Of a DNA stretch of 64,000 nt, positions 12,501 through 22,795 are shown in pieces (the stretch's first letter is position 1; every line of letters starts with the position of its first letter). The DNA is taken from contig NC_071398.1 of assembly GCF_022682495.2 (NCBI RefSeq), positions 89,133,398 to 89,197,397 on the forward strand. The letters are read 5' to 3'. The notes beneath the pieces were generated by a model that worked only from the letters and a program-made list of their open reading frames with translations, had not been told where the DNA came from and made no database searches. The DNA comes from Desmodus rotundus (taxonomy: Eukaryota; Chordata; Mammalia; Chiroptera; Phyllostomidae). The position numbers and the translations under genes are program-made.

Positions 12501-13165
12501 CAGGATTTGTAATCGTTGATGAAAGTCAAAGAAATGATGGACCAGCTTTACAGACAGTTGTTTGGAAAGTAATCCTAAAATATTTCTGTTGTTGGAAGTA
12601 AACACCGAAAAGAACGCAACTCGTGTAGCGTTCTCAGTGTTCTAGAGCCAAAAGATTTTTGTGATCATCACATCACTGGTTCTCCTCGTTGGACAGAAGA
12701 GAAGTCAAGCCAAGGTGGAAAGCGACTCGACCAAGGTCACACATAGCCGGGAGCGAGGATGCCTCTAGGAAGCATGAAGGTTCCGGTGCCTCTGCTGCAG
12801 TCTCTGCCCCCACGCCCTGCAGCCGCAGCGAGTTAACATTCAGCCAGTGGGATAATGACTCACAGCTGCCCCTGGGGTGCCTTTGCAAAACTCCAGGGCT
12901 CCATCGACCATGGTTTAAAAACTACTGATTTAGATAATTTATCGTTCCTTATTTAAACTTGCAGCGCATTGAAGCAACAATGTCTTTTAATGCCCTGAAA
13001 ACTGGCTATTCCCATTGGCGGCATTTATCCTTCTGTTCCTTGCCCAATGAGTGAATAGCCGCGTGAGGGAAAGAAGGTGCTGTGCACTTTCTTTCCTGCT
13101 GTTATTCATCTGAATGAACATGTGTGGGCAGAGCTCACGTGGTCAGACCAAGTTACAGGTCCTTT
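9511..13165. other. Intergenic, old repeat-like DNA, no gene seen
   Basis: I find no coding gene. From about 11150 to 11850 the sequence is C-rich and reads like an ancient, diverged interspersed repeat; the block around 11540-11600 ('gatgacctcacc', 'gttgaaaaaattgatgcaga') matches a repeat type I have seen but cannot name. A CA-rich A-tail-like stretch is at 11085-11105. About 12150-12320 looks like an old L1 3' end, plus strand ('ggtaatagttaag', 'cattaaaatgatgcttataaa'). The rest I cannot assign. Confidence 0.5.
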
Positions 13166-13408
13166 GCTGGGTGGGCCATCTTCTTAAAAAATATTTTATT
13201 TATTTATTTTTTTGACAGGAGGGAGGGGAGGGACAAAGAGGGAAAGAGAAACATCAACGTGTGGTTGCCTCTCATGCATCCCCCACTGGGGACCTAGCCA
13301 GCAACCCAGGCATGTACCCTGACTGGGAATCGAACCACCAACCCTTTGGTTCACAGGCCGGTGCTCACTCCACTGAGCCACACCAGCCAGGGCTGGGTGG
13401 GCCATCTT
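13166..13408 (-). mobile_element. Ves SINE with target-site duplication
   Basis: The element occupies about 13183-13391 and is flanked by an exact 17-bp duplication, gctgggtgggccatctt, at 13166-13182 and 13392-13408. On the minus strand it begins ccctggctggtgtggctcag (tRNA-like A box), carries the B box ggttcgattcc (complement at 13326-13336), and ends in an A/T-rich tail. The intact duplication means a fairly recent insertion. This is the bat tRNA-derived SINE family, which is moved by L1 machinery. Confidence 0.93.
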
Positions 13409-13639
13409 GAGGGCCTCAAACCCAAGGATTCCCACGCTTTCTTGGTGGTGATGGCGGAAATGGTTCTTTTTAGATCCAAATCACTGAACTTGAAATTTCT
13501 AAATTTGATACTGTAAGAGAGCTTCGAAGATAAGCAACCTGGTTGTATTGGTAAAGCAATAATGGAGAATTCTGGACTAAGAAGGCCAGAGACATCTCAT
13601 TTTAAGACAGTATCTTCTAAACCTCTGTTAAACTATCTC

Positions 13640-13770
13640 ATAGCCTGTCATGATAAGGTTTACTTATTGGATGTTCACCATATGCTTAGAAGTTACAAAA
13701 CCATTGAATGGGTACCATTATTATTCCAGTTTTACCCACGAGAAAACCAAGGCTTAGCCCATTGTGGTTC
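13640..13770 (-). repeat. MIR remnant
   Basis: Diverged match to the complement of MIR: 'catatgcttagaag', then 'gggtaccattattattccagttttac', then 'gagaaaaccaaggct', in the usual order. Confidence 0.6.
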
Positions 13771-13914
13771 TTAGTTCAAAGAAACACTCTGGCCAAGTAA
13801 AGCAGGGGGTGGGGAAGATACCGGAGTGGGAGAGAAGTCTCTTGGAAGGTTCTAGCAGCACCAAGGCAAACTTGGGGATGGCATTTTCCCCCAATCTTCT
13901 CTTTATTACGTGTA

Positions 13915-14042
13915 ATGTGCAAGTTAAGAGTACAGACTCTGGCCTTTGTACTCGTGAGATTATAATCCTGGCTCCTCTTCCTACTTTATGTGACCTTGAA
14001 CCGGGCCCCTCTGTTTCCTCATCTGTAAAGTGGAGATAATTC
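13915..14042 (+). repeat. MIR SINE remnant
   Basis: Clear MIR core: 'agagtacagactctgg', 'aatcctggctcctcttcctac', 'tgtgaccttga' and 'tttcctcatctgtaaagtgg', in order. Confidence 0.85.
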
Positions 14043-14045
14043 GGT

Positions 14046-14158
14046 CCCCTACTGGGACCTGGCCAGCAACCCAGGCACGTGCCCTGATTGGAAACCGAAC
14101 TGGTGAGCCTTTGGTTTGCAGGCCCGTGCTCAATCCACTGAGCTATACCAGCCAGGGT
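14046..14158 (-). mobile_element. Truncated Ves SINE
   Basis: Only the tRNA-related head is present (complement of ccctggctggtatagctcag), with a mutated B box whose complement ggaaaccgaac is at 14090-14100. It ends about where the head gives way to the unrelated body in full copies, and it abuts the end of the MIR. It is probably 3'-truncated or inserted into the MIR tail; no clear target-site duplication is left. Confidence 0.85.
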
Positions 14159-14369
14159 AAGCACGGATAATCTTTAAAGGCACAATTATTGAAATAACAA
14201 ATATGTCCATGCACCATGTAAAATTATCTTCAGATCAGTGGTATGTGAGTTTTACTTTGAGAATACTATATTATGCTATACCGCCTCCGTTTTTATGAAA
14301 ATGACCTTAAATGGTATTTATACAGCCACCTCGAAATGATAGGTTCTCCAGGCAATTCGGCAAATTTCA

Positions 14370-16075
14370 CTTTCTCTTTAATACTGTAGCTTTCTAGTAA
14401 GTGTTGAAATCAGGAAGTGTGAGTCTTCCAACTTGGTATTTTCGAGGTTGTTTTGGCTATTCTAGGCTCTTTGCATCGCCCTCTACATTTTAGAGTGACT
14501 CGTCAACAACTTCGTGAAAGTATGATGAGATTTTGGTTGGGACTGAATTGCATTTAGAGATCAAATTTGGGGAGAATAGACATTTTTAACAACATTGAGT
14601 CATCTGTTCTATAAACATGGTAAATCTGCCCATTTAATTAGGTCTTTTATAATTTCTCTCAGCAATAGTTTATAGTTTTTAGTGTAGAGGTTTTGAATAC
14701 CTTTTGCTGATTTTTCCCAAGTGTTTTGTGTTTATGATGGTGCAAAATTGTTTTAAAATTTTATTTTTTATTTAAAATTGTATTTATTGGTGCTAACATA
14801 TTAACGTATCATTGATTTTTGTATGTTGTCCTTATATACTACAACATTGTTAGAGTCACTTACTAGTTCTAGCAACTTTTTTGTAGATTCTGTACAATTT
14901 TTTTATATAAACCATCATGCCGTCTGTAAATAAACAACAGTTTTACTTTTTCCTTTCCAATCTCGATGCCTTTGTTTCACTTTGTTGGCCATAAGAAACT
15001 GGCTGAGACCTCCAGTACAATGTGGAGAGAAAGGATGGAAGTTAATATTCTTGCCTGCTTCATGAAATCAGGGAGTTTGTATTCTATATTTCACTATTGT
15101 AGGTGATGTTAGCTGTGTTTTTAAGAGATGCCCTTTTCCAGGTTGAGTGACCTCCCTTCTAGTTCTAACTTGCCGACAATTTTATTGTAAATATCTATTG
15201 AATTTTGTAAAATGCTTTTAATGCATCTATTGAAATTAAATTATCCTTTTGTTTCTCTCCTTTATAGCTTCAATGGTAAATTATACTGATTGATTTTCAA
15301 AGTAAGCTAATCTTGGATAAACCCATGTGGTTTTATATCTTGCTGAATTTGACTCGCTAATATTTTGGTAGGAATCATTGTGTAAGAATATTTTGGTAAG
15401 AATTCATGAGGAATATGTGTTATTCTATTTTCTTGTAATGTCTTTATCCAGCTTTGGTATTAGGGTTATGCTGACCCCAACACAAGCTAGGAAATGTCCC
15501 CTTCTCTATTTGGGGGAAGAACTGAACACTGGTGTTTATTTCTTCCTTACTGTTTGACGGAATTTACTGGTGACACCATTTGGACGTGGCATTCTTTTTG
15601 AGTGAATGTTTTGATAACAAATTCAATCTAAGAAAGATGAATATGCAGATTTTCCATTTCTTCTTTTGGCAGCTTTGGTAATGTGTTTGCTAATATGTTT
15701 TTCAAGGAATTTGTGCATTTCACTTAAGTCGTTGGATTTACTGACATAAAATTGTTCACAATATTCCCTTATTATTCTTCTATTGTCTACAAAAGCTGTA
15801 GTGATCATCACCCTCTTTCATTCTCAACATTGGTAATTTGTGTTTCCCTCGTTTTTTCTTATCAGTCTAGCTAGGCTTAGCAATTTTATTTTTTTTTTCA
15901 TGAACATATTTTGGACTTTGTTAAATTTTTATGCAGTTGTTTTCTATTTCATTGATTTTTTTTCTTATTTTTATTATCTCTTATGCTTCTTTTGGGTTTA
16001 ATTTGCTTATATTTTTCTAGTTTCTTCTGGTGAAAACCAAGATCATTGTTTTTAAACATTTCCCTTCCTGTTTCT
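14370..16075 (-). mobile_element. Old L1 fragment, reverse-transcriptase part of ORF2
   Basis: The plus strand reads as antisense L1 ORF2: 'ttttggctattctaggctcttt', 'tatgctgaccccaa' near 15466, and 'tttccatttcttcttttgg' near 15650 correspond to well-known stretches of L1 reverse transcriptase and its 3' side. Many stops and indels show it is an ancient, dead copy. The 5' edge near 16075 is approximate. Confidence 0.75.
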
Positions 16076-16224
16076 GCCTGCTTTTGGTTGTTCTCTGGTG
16101 TCTTTCAAATGGCTGGGTAAAATATTTTGTCCATAGTTTATAAGCGTTACCTGCTGAATATTCTAATATGAGCCATTTCACAATATTGGAACTGCAATTC
16201 AGTTTTAAGCTTTCTAGTTTGAGT

Positions 16225-16370
16225 AAGTATTCTAACCCAAGTGCCAACTTCCTTATCTGTAATTTGGGGGTAGTATGATAACATATACCTTAGAAGACTG
16301 TTTTCATGGAGAGCAAATGAAATAATGCATATGGAAACATTTTGAAAGGATAATGTGATATCTTAATTAT
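16225..16370 (+). repeat. MIR remnant, 3' part
   Basis: 'ccttatctgtaatttggggg' followed by 'gagcaaatgaaataatgcat' matches the 3' half of MIR at high divergence. Confidence 0.6.
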
Positions 16371-16675
16371 ATTTATTATCATTAATGCAGCAAAAAAGAA
16401 TCATTCCCTTGGCATGCATTTGTATTCCTACTAAAAGTTAAGACACGATACAAGGTCATTTAATTTTCATAGTTTGGCAGATGAGACAGAGAGTCCTTTG
16501 TCCTCTTCCAAGATATCTAACCTTGTAATTATATGCAGCTTCATATTCAATTGATATCGATTAAATGCCTGTCATGTATATATTAGGTATGTTTGTGTGC
16601 ATTACCTTATTTGGTTTATTTCTCACATAAAAGAGTGCCCTCCAATTTATCAATATGTAACAATAACAAACATTT

Positions 16676-16960
16676 TTTCACCCCTCGATTCCACTCTTAA
16701 AATTTTATCCTAAGGAAATCGTCACCGATGACAACCTCATTTATGTGCAAAATGCATATTGCAGCCTTATTCACGATAACACAAAATGTGGAACAATCAA
16801 AATCAATGCGCATAAAGAATTTACCAAGTAAATTGTGATGCATACATATAAGGCCATACTATTCAGCTGTTAAAAAATCAAATTTTCAGAGATTATTTTA
16901 TCACATGGGAAAAATGCACATTGTATAATATGAAATATAAAGAATAAGAGTGTTCTTTGA
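16676..16960 (+). mobile_element. Old L1 3'-end fragment
   Basis: Sequence such as 'attttatcctaaggaaat', 'attgcagccttattcacgat', 'aatttaccaagtaaattgtg' and 'ccatactattcagctgtta' follows the 3' end of old mammalian L1 families in order. Confidence 0.65.
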
Positions 16961-17229
16961 ACATCAGGATTGCTGTTTCATTAGAAAATATGGGTTAGGA
17001 AAAAATAGCTGGCAGAAGACCTACTGACATGTTCATAATGAGTGTCTCCGGAGCCGAACAACGAGGGCTGACTCCTCACGCGCTTTGCTGGGGCTCTGAC
17101 GTGTTCACAATGGATGTCTGACTTTTGCTTTCGGTTTTCCCTCTGGAACCGAGGTCCTCTCTAACGTGGATGAATCATAATCTTCAGTTCAATAAATACT
17201 TTCCTCATTGGCCCACGCATAGCCACTAT

Positions 17230-17830
17230 TTATCGATTTGTTTGTTTACTGTAATGTAATACGTACTTATAAACCCACTGCTCGATAGAAGAGCTACGAC
17301 TCCAGCAACATTTTCCGTCTTGGTGTGGACCTTCTCCTACCCCATTCACCGCTTTTCTTTCTACCTAAGTTAACGACCTTCTGAAGCCTCATAATTCCCT
17401 TGTTTTCCTCTTAATAGTGTTGTATCTAATTTGACATATAGCTCTAAAATGTGTGTGTGTATGCTTATTTGTTTGTTTGTTTATTTTGGTGGCTTAAACT
17501 TTTTCAGAGAATAGCATGCTATATATCATATTCTAGGACCCTTTTTACTTAACATTGCACTCCTAAGATTTATTCAGATTGATTTACGCCTCTGGAGCTC
17601 ATTTATTTTGACAACTGTAATATTCCATTGTGTGACTATATTACTGTTTACTCCTAATTGAAACTATTTCCAGACTTTTCCTGTATGAATAGTGCTACTG
17701 TGAACATTCTTGTACCTAATCTCTCCTGGATGTAAACCTGGGGGTGGACAGGCTTGTCATAGGGCATGTAAATGTTTAACTGTAAAACATAGTGTCAAAC
17801 TGGTTTTCCCTCATGGTTGCATCGGTCATA
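17230..17830 (-). mobile_element. Old LINE 3'-end fragment, antisense
   Basis: 'attccattgtgtgactatatt', 'aactatttccagacttttcc', 'gtgctactgtgaacattctt' and 'gtcatagggcatgtaaatg' match the complement of an old L1-type 3' region. A short (tttg)n run is near 17470. Confidence 0.55.
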
Positions 17831-18937
17831 TATCTTCCATAATACGAATCCCCGCCACCTGAGACCTGTGGATCGGTGTCCTTACCAGCACTGGGTCTCG
17901 TCAGATGCATTCCTTTTATATTCAGGGAAAATGAAGGCTATTTCTAAAACAAACAAGAGTAAAAACCAAAACATACTTGCCGCCTTTTCCCCAAATTCTG
18001 GGAAAGATTTGGGGCACCAGAGGTAGTGTATCAAACATAAACTAGTCCTCCACCGAGAGCCTTTCAAACAAAGCCTCCCAGTGCAGGAGCCTCTCCCAGC
18101 AATAAAGTGGGAACAGTGCCGGTGTGGGGGCAGGGTGCGGTGATGCAGGATTTTGTGCCATGGGGACCTGGGGACTCTGTCCTGCAGATGGTTGGTAAAT
18201 TTGTGCTGCAGGTCTAAACTAGGAACCTGTCTTCCATACTCTCTCTCTCTCTCTCTCTCCTGAAATACAAACACTGGACCGAACACATGCTTTTTATTCT
18301 CTGCAATATGTTCCCAAGACACTCTCTTTGCAAATGTCAGAGAACAGGCTTGCTTATCCAGGGCTTTGTTTTTTCTTGACTACGGAGTGAGAACCTACCA
18401 GTTACACTCAGTGGGGTAAGGGGCTCCCCTCGGAAACACCTCAAAGCACAAGAAACCAGGACCAGAAGATGTGAAAAGCCTACTCAATAGTGGCACTCTG
18501 CTCGCCTCTCCTTTCAAAACTGGGCCCCCGTTTCCATCACTTTACAGGAGCCTGGGACGTGATACAGAGTGCCAGATGGACATGGGATGTGTGATTCTGC
18601 CCACTGATTCTGAGAAAGGTAGGCAGCCCGTTTAAAAATACTACCCAGAAAAACAACCAGAATAAGCTTGAGGGCCAAATGCTTCTCAGCCTGCAATTAT
18701 GACTCAGGCTAGAGGGCGGCCCCAGGGCAGTGCTCCAGGGCCATTGCACCAAGCCAACCAACCCGCCAGGGGGCAGTGCTTGCCAACTAGGGTCACAGGG
18801 TCTTCTCCGTGTGCTGGAGAAAGTAGGAGGGACAGGGAGGCGGTGAACATCCCACATTATTTTAGCTAGAAATTAAGGGGCTTTAACATAGTCTAATATA
18901 TTTGGCTTCAAAACTAATTTTCTTATTAAAAAAGAAG
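17831..18937. other. Unassigned intergenic DNA with (CT)n at 18239-18259
   Basis: I see no gene. The 146-codon frame on the minus strand at 17882-18322 reads through the (CT)n microsatellite as an Arg-Glu repeat, the sign of a chance frame. The rest I cannot assign. Confidence 0.5.
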
Positions 18938-19311
18938 TCCTTTTTTATTTTACTTAATTTTATTGTTGTTCAATTATAGTTGTCCCCAATCACCCCCACC
19001 CCCGCCTTTACTCTCCCCTGCCCTACCCACCCCCCACCTCCTACATTCAATCCTCCCCAGTTGTCCTTGTCCATAGGTCCTTTATACATGTGCCTTGACT
19101 TGCCCCTTCCCCTTCTTTCCTCTGTTATGCCCCTCCCCTCTCCCTTCTGGTCACTGTCAGTTTGTTCTTTATTTCCATGTCTCTGGTTCTATTTTGCTCA
19201 CTTGTTTGTTTTGTTGATTAGGTTCCAGTTATAGGTGAGATCATATGGTATTTGTCTTTCACTGCCTGGCTTATTTCACTTGGCATAATGCTCTCCAGTA
19301 AGAAATCCTTT
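18932..19311 (-). mobile_element. L1 3' UTR fragment with target-site duplication
   Basis: Antisense L1 3' end: T-rich tail, C-rich tract, then 'ataggtgagatcatatggta' and 'tggcttatttcacttggca'. Imperfect 12-bp flanks aagaagtccttt (18932) and aagaaatccttt (19300) fit a target-site duplication, so this is a 5'-truncated insertion of about 355 bp. Confidence 0.8.
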
Positions 19312-20369
19312 ATTGTAACGGAAGTAGAAACCGCTGATAGTGTTTGGACCATAAGGTCTCAGGGTAACAGGAGTACAGATCTGAAATACCCTTTGGAACA
19401 GGACACCTGGGTGGAATGAGGCTAGATGTGGATTCTACAGTGCAGATGGCAGGTCTACATCTTTCCAAAACCAACCAAGTAGGAAATAAAGCTTGAATCT
19501 TTCAATAAAAAAAAATAAGGAGCCAAACCCAAGACTCTTTCTTACCCCAGTATGAGGAGGGCTGATGAGGGGAAGGAAACAGTGCCAGTTTTGTTCATTC
19601 TCGTATTCTTGTGCCAAGCACAGTGCCTGGTTCCTATTGGCTGTTAAAAAATATTTTATAAAGGAAGAGAGAGAAACAAAGATGGAGGGAGGCATGTCAT
19701 GTGGGCAACGCCAAGAGAGCCATTACAAACCAGTTCTAAGTCTTTTCCCAAAAATAAACATACACACGCACAACTCTAAACATCTTCAGCAGAGAGCACA
19801 ATGAAGAAAAATCCAGAAGAATAGGTAGCAAACATTTGCTTCATCTACAGAAAAATCCCAACAACATACCAGTGACCCATGTCATTTTAAAAGGCATCGG
19901 TTCCTTTGACCCTCCAGGAAAAACTGGCAGTGAAGTGAGCCTCTCAGGAATTGAATGAGCTTCCCTGCTACCTAGAGTTACAAGGAGATAAATTACATCG
20001 TCAAGAGCATATGCCAAACAGGATCTGTGCTTAGCAGTCATTGATTATGAGCCATTCATCCTGAAGATGGAGAGGTACTGATGTACCAAACCCTCTCCGC
20101 TCTGCTTTCCGCAGCGGCCGGGCTGAGCAGGTAGGCATGCAGGTATTCTTTGTGAAGATCAAAGGGGGCCATAAATCAGGACACATTTTAAACAAAGGGC
20201 ATAAAACATGGCTCCATTTGGCATCATTCTTTGACTAAAAAACCAGAAAACTGCATGTGTTTTTGAGAAACCGCATTTACCTGACTCCTACTCGGAAGGC
20301 GGTATAGGGTGTTGGTTCATCATAAGGATCAGGCATCGAGCTTCTATGTTGAAACAGCTAAATCTAAAA
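19312..20369. other. Intergenic, nothing assigned
   Basis: About 1 kb with no coding frame, RNA gene or repeat I can support. Open frames at 19435-19695 and 19841-20041 on the minus strand show no recognisable protein features. Confidence 0.4.
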
Positions 20370-21919
20370 ACTGGTTTCACCCACAGGGTCCTAGAATTCA
20401 CACAAACGCACCCACCCGGGAATCCGCACCAGAAGGGCCCAATTTGATTGTGGGTAGCGGGGGAAGTGACTGAAAACCAGCAAAGAACAGAGCATGCGGC
20501 ACCGTTCCCTCTTGTACCCCTCCCCCACATACAGAGTCACAACGCAGCCACGAGGGGTTGCCCTGCCCTGGTGAACACTTAAGGCTCTGCCCCTTACTAC
20601 GTAACAGGCAAGCCAAGACAAAAAAAAAAAAAAAAAAAAGGCCAAAAAGAAAGAACAGTTCAAAGCTCCAGAAAAAATACTACTAAGCAACGAAGAGATA
20701 GCCAACCTATCAGATATGCAGTTCAAAACATTGGCTATCAGGATGCTCCAGGAAACTCACTGGGTACTTCCACAGCATAAAAAAGACCCAGGCAGCGATG
20801 AAGTTCACATTATGTGAAATAAAGAAAAATCTACAGGGAACCAACAGTGAAGGGAAGGAAACCTGGACTCAAATCAATGGTTTGGAGCAGAAGGAAGAAA
20901 GAAACATTTAACCAGAAAAGAATGAAGAAACAAGAATTCAAAAAAAATGAGGAGAGGCTTAGGAACCTCCAGGACATCTTTAAACGTTCCAACATCTGAA
21001 TTATAGGCGTGCCAGAAGAAGAGGAAGAGCAAGAAATTGAAAACTTATTTGAACAAATAATGAAGGAGAACTTCCCCAATCTGTCAAAGGAAATAGACTT
21101 TCAGGAAGTCCAGGAAGCTCAGAGAGTCCCAAAGAAGCTGGACCCAAGGAGGAACACATCATAATTACATTACCCAAGATTAAAGATAAGGAGAGAATCT
21201 TAAAAACAGCAAGAGAAAAGGAGAGAGTTACCTACAAAGGAGTTCCTATTAGACAATCAGCTGATTTCTCAAAAGAAACCTTACAGGCAAGAAGGGGTTG
21301 GAAAGAAATATTCCAAGTCATGAAAGGCAAGGACCTACATCCAAGATTACTGTATCCAGCAAAGCTATCATTTAGAATGGAAGGGCAGATAAAGTGCTTC
21401 CCAGATAAGGTCAAGTTAAAGGAGTTCATCATCACCCAGCCCTTATTATATGAAATGTTAAAGGGACTTATCTAAGAAAAAGAAGATGCAAAATATGAAC
21501 AGTAAAATGATGACAAATTTACAGCTATTAACAACCAAACCTAGAAAAAACAAAAACAAACTAAGCAAACAACTAGAACAGGAAGAGAATCACAGAAATG
21601 GAGATCACATGGATGGTTATTAGTGGGGGAGTGGGAGGGGGAGAGAGGGGGGAAAGGTACAGAGAATAAGTAGCATAAATGGTAGGTAGAAAATAGACAG
21701 GGGGAAGGTAAGAATAGTATAGGAAATGTAGGAGTCGAAGAACTTATATGTATGACCCATGGACATGAACTAAAGGGGGGGAATGCGGGTGGGAGGGGGT
21801 GTACAGGGCAGAGGGGAATAAAGGGGGGAGGGGTAATGGGACAACTGTAATAGCATAATCAATAACATATATTAACAAAATAAAAAATATAAAAAATAAA
21901 GACTGGTTTCAATCCACAG
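20370..21919 (+). mobile_element. Half-LINE (HAL1-type, ORF1-only L1 derivative)
   Basis: The insertion (20387 to about 21901) is flanked by near-identical 17-18-bp duplications, actggtttcacccacag (20370-20386) and actggtttcaatccacag (21902-21919). Inside, in order, are part of a 5' UTR, an A-run at 20619-20639, a broken ORF1 ending at 21475, and directly a G-rich 3' UTR (about 21476-21840) with an A-rich tail. There is no trace of ORF2 between the ORF1 stop and the 3' UTR. That is the defining layout of half-L1 elements, which depend on L1 reverse transcriptase supplied in trans. The 5' end is truncated relative to the copy at 32440-34357. Confidence 0.85.
20640..21475 (+). pseudogene. Broken ORF1 of half-LINE copy 1
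   Basis: Remnant of an L1-type ORF1 protein (RNA-binding trimeric chaperone in its family). The Lys-rich start, the coiled-coil part and the C-terminal domain can be followed by eye. It has an in-frame TGA at 20997-20999, right before the conserved IIGVPE motif, and an approximately 10-bp deletion near 21158 compared with the copy at 32.8-33.7 kb that shifts the frame. The C-terminal part (KGVPIRQSADFS, later GRKDLHPRLLYP-like) is still open up to the stop at 21473-21475. It cannot encode a full protein. Confidence 0.8.
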
Positions 21920-22689
21920 AAGGAAAGGTTGAGGAAAGCTCAGCCTGGAGACAGCAGGCAATCACACCTGTGTCCAGAGAGATTCCCGCACAAGCTGGTG
22001 AAGTACGGGCTACTCAGGCAGAGTGGCCCTGGCATCCTCAGGCTGGCCTGCACCAGGAAGGAAGTACGCACAGCACTTAGGAAATACCTTCAGTAAACTG
22101 ATCAGGCACTCATCTGAAGCGAGTGAACTACATTTCTTGTACTTTCCAGCGTGTTTCAGTTGGTGAGTCTGTTGCATCAGACCCTACCAGTCACAGAAGA
22201 CCCACAAACAATCTTCCAGGGAAAAGGTATCATGAGATGATAATTTTGGGGAGGTTTTAAAATAAACTAAACTCTAGGAGAAGACAGGAGCAAAATCCAA
22301 TGAGTGGGGAGCCTGTGATCTATTAATTTAAGACGTTTGTGCTGAGGTTGAAGACCTAGGATAAGAAAGGTGTTGGTCTGGATTTGGGCCTTGGTGTTCA
22401 CACTCGGCTGGCTCATGCCTGGCAGATCATGCCCCAAATCTTACCTCAGTCATGGCTGTAACTGCCAAACCTTTGGCCTCCCATGAACGCTTGAGTCTTT
22501 TGAATGCAGTGGTAAGTTTATGTAAGATAGGAAGGCAATAAATCCTAAAGGGACTCCTTCCAAATTCTATGAATCTGTGGTCTCAGCAGTTCAGCAGAGT
22601 TTTTGTTACTGTTACTCTTCCTGCTTCAACAAACCAGGAGCATGTGGGTACAGCCCGTACCCACCCAAACACAAAACAGACAGAGCCCC
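21920..22689. other. Intergenic, nothing assigned
   Basis: No gene or repeat I can support. It continues the flank interrupted by the half-LINE insertion. Confidence 0.4.
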
Positions 22690-22795
22690 TCATTCACTCC
22701 ACACCCAGTGCCTGGTCTGTGCCGGGCGCTCGGCCAGGTCCTGGGGAAGCAGCAATGAACAGAAGCAAGACCAGCTCCCGTGAGGCCCCGGTCTA
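22690..22795 (-). repeat. L2-like remnant
   Basis: 'ttcactccacacccagtgcctggtctgtgccgggcgctcggccagg' and then 'ggaagcagcaatgaacagaa' follow the antisense 3' region of L2 ('...tgtgccaggcactg...ggatacagcagtgaac'). Confidence 0.55.

Noticed and set aside
13196..13435. Minus-strand frame reading GVAQWSEHRPVNQRVGGSIP
   Set aside because: This is the translation of the Ves SINE head; the same type of peptide appears at the other SINE copies.
17882..18322. 146-codon minus-strand frame with an Arg-Glu repeat
   Set aside because: The repeat is the translation of the (CT)n microsatellite at 18239-18259.
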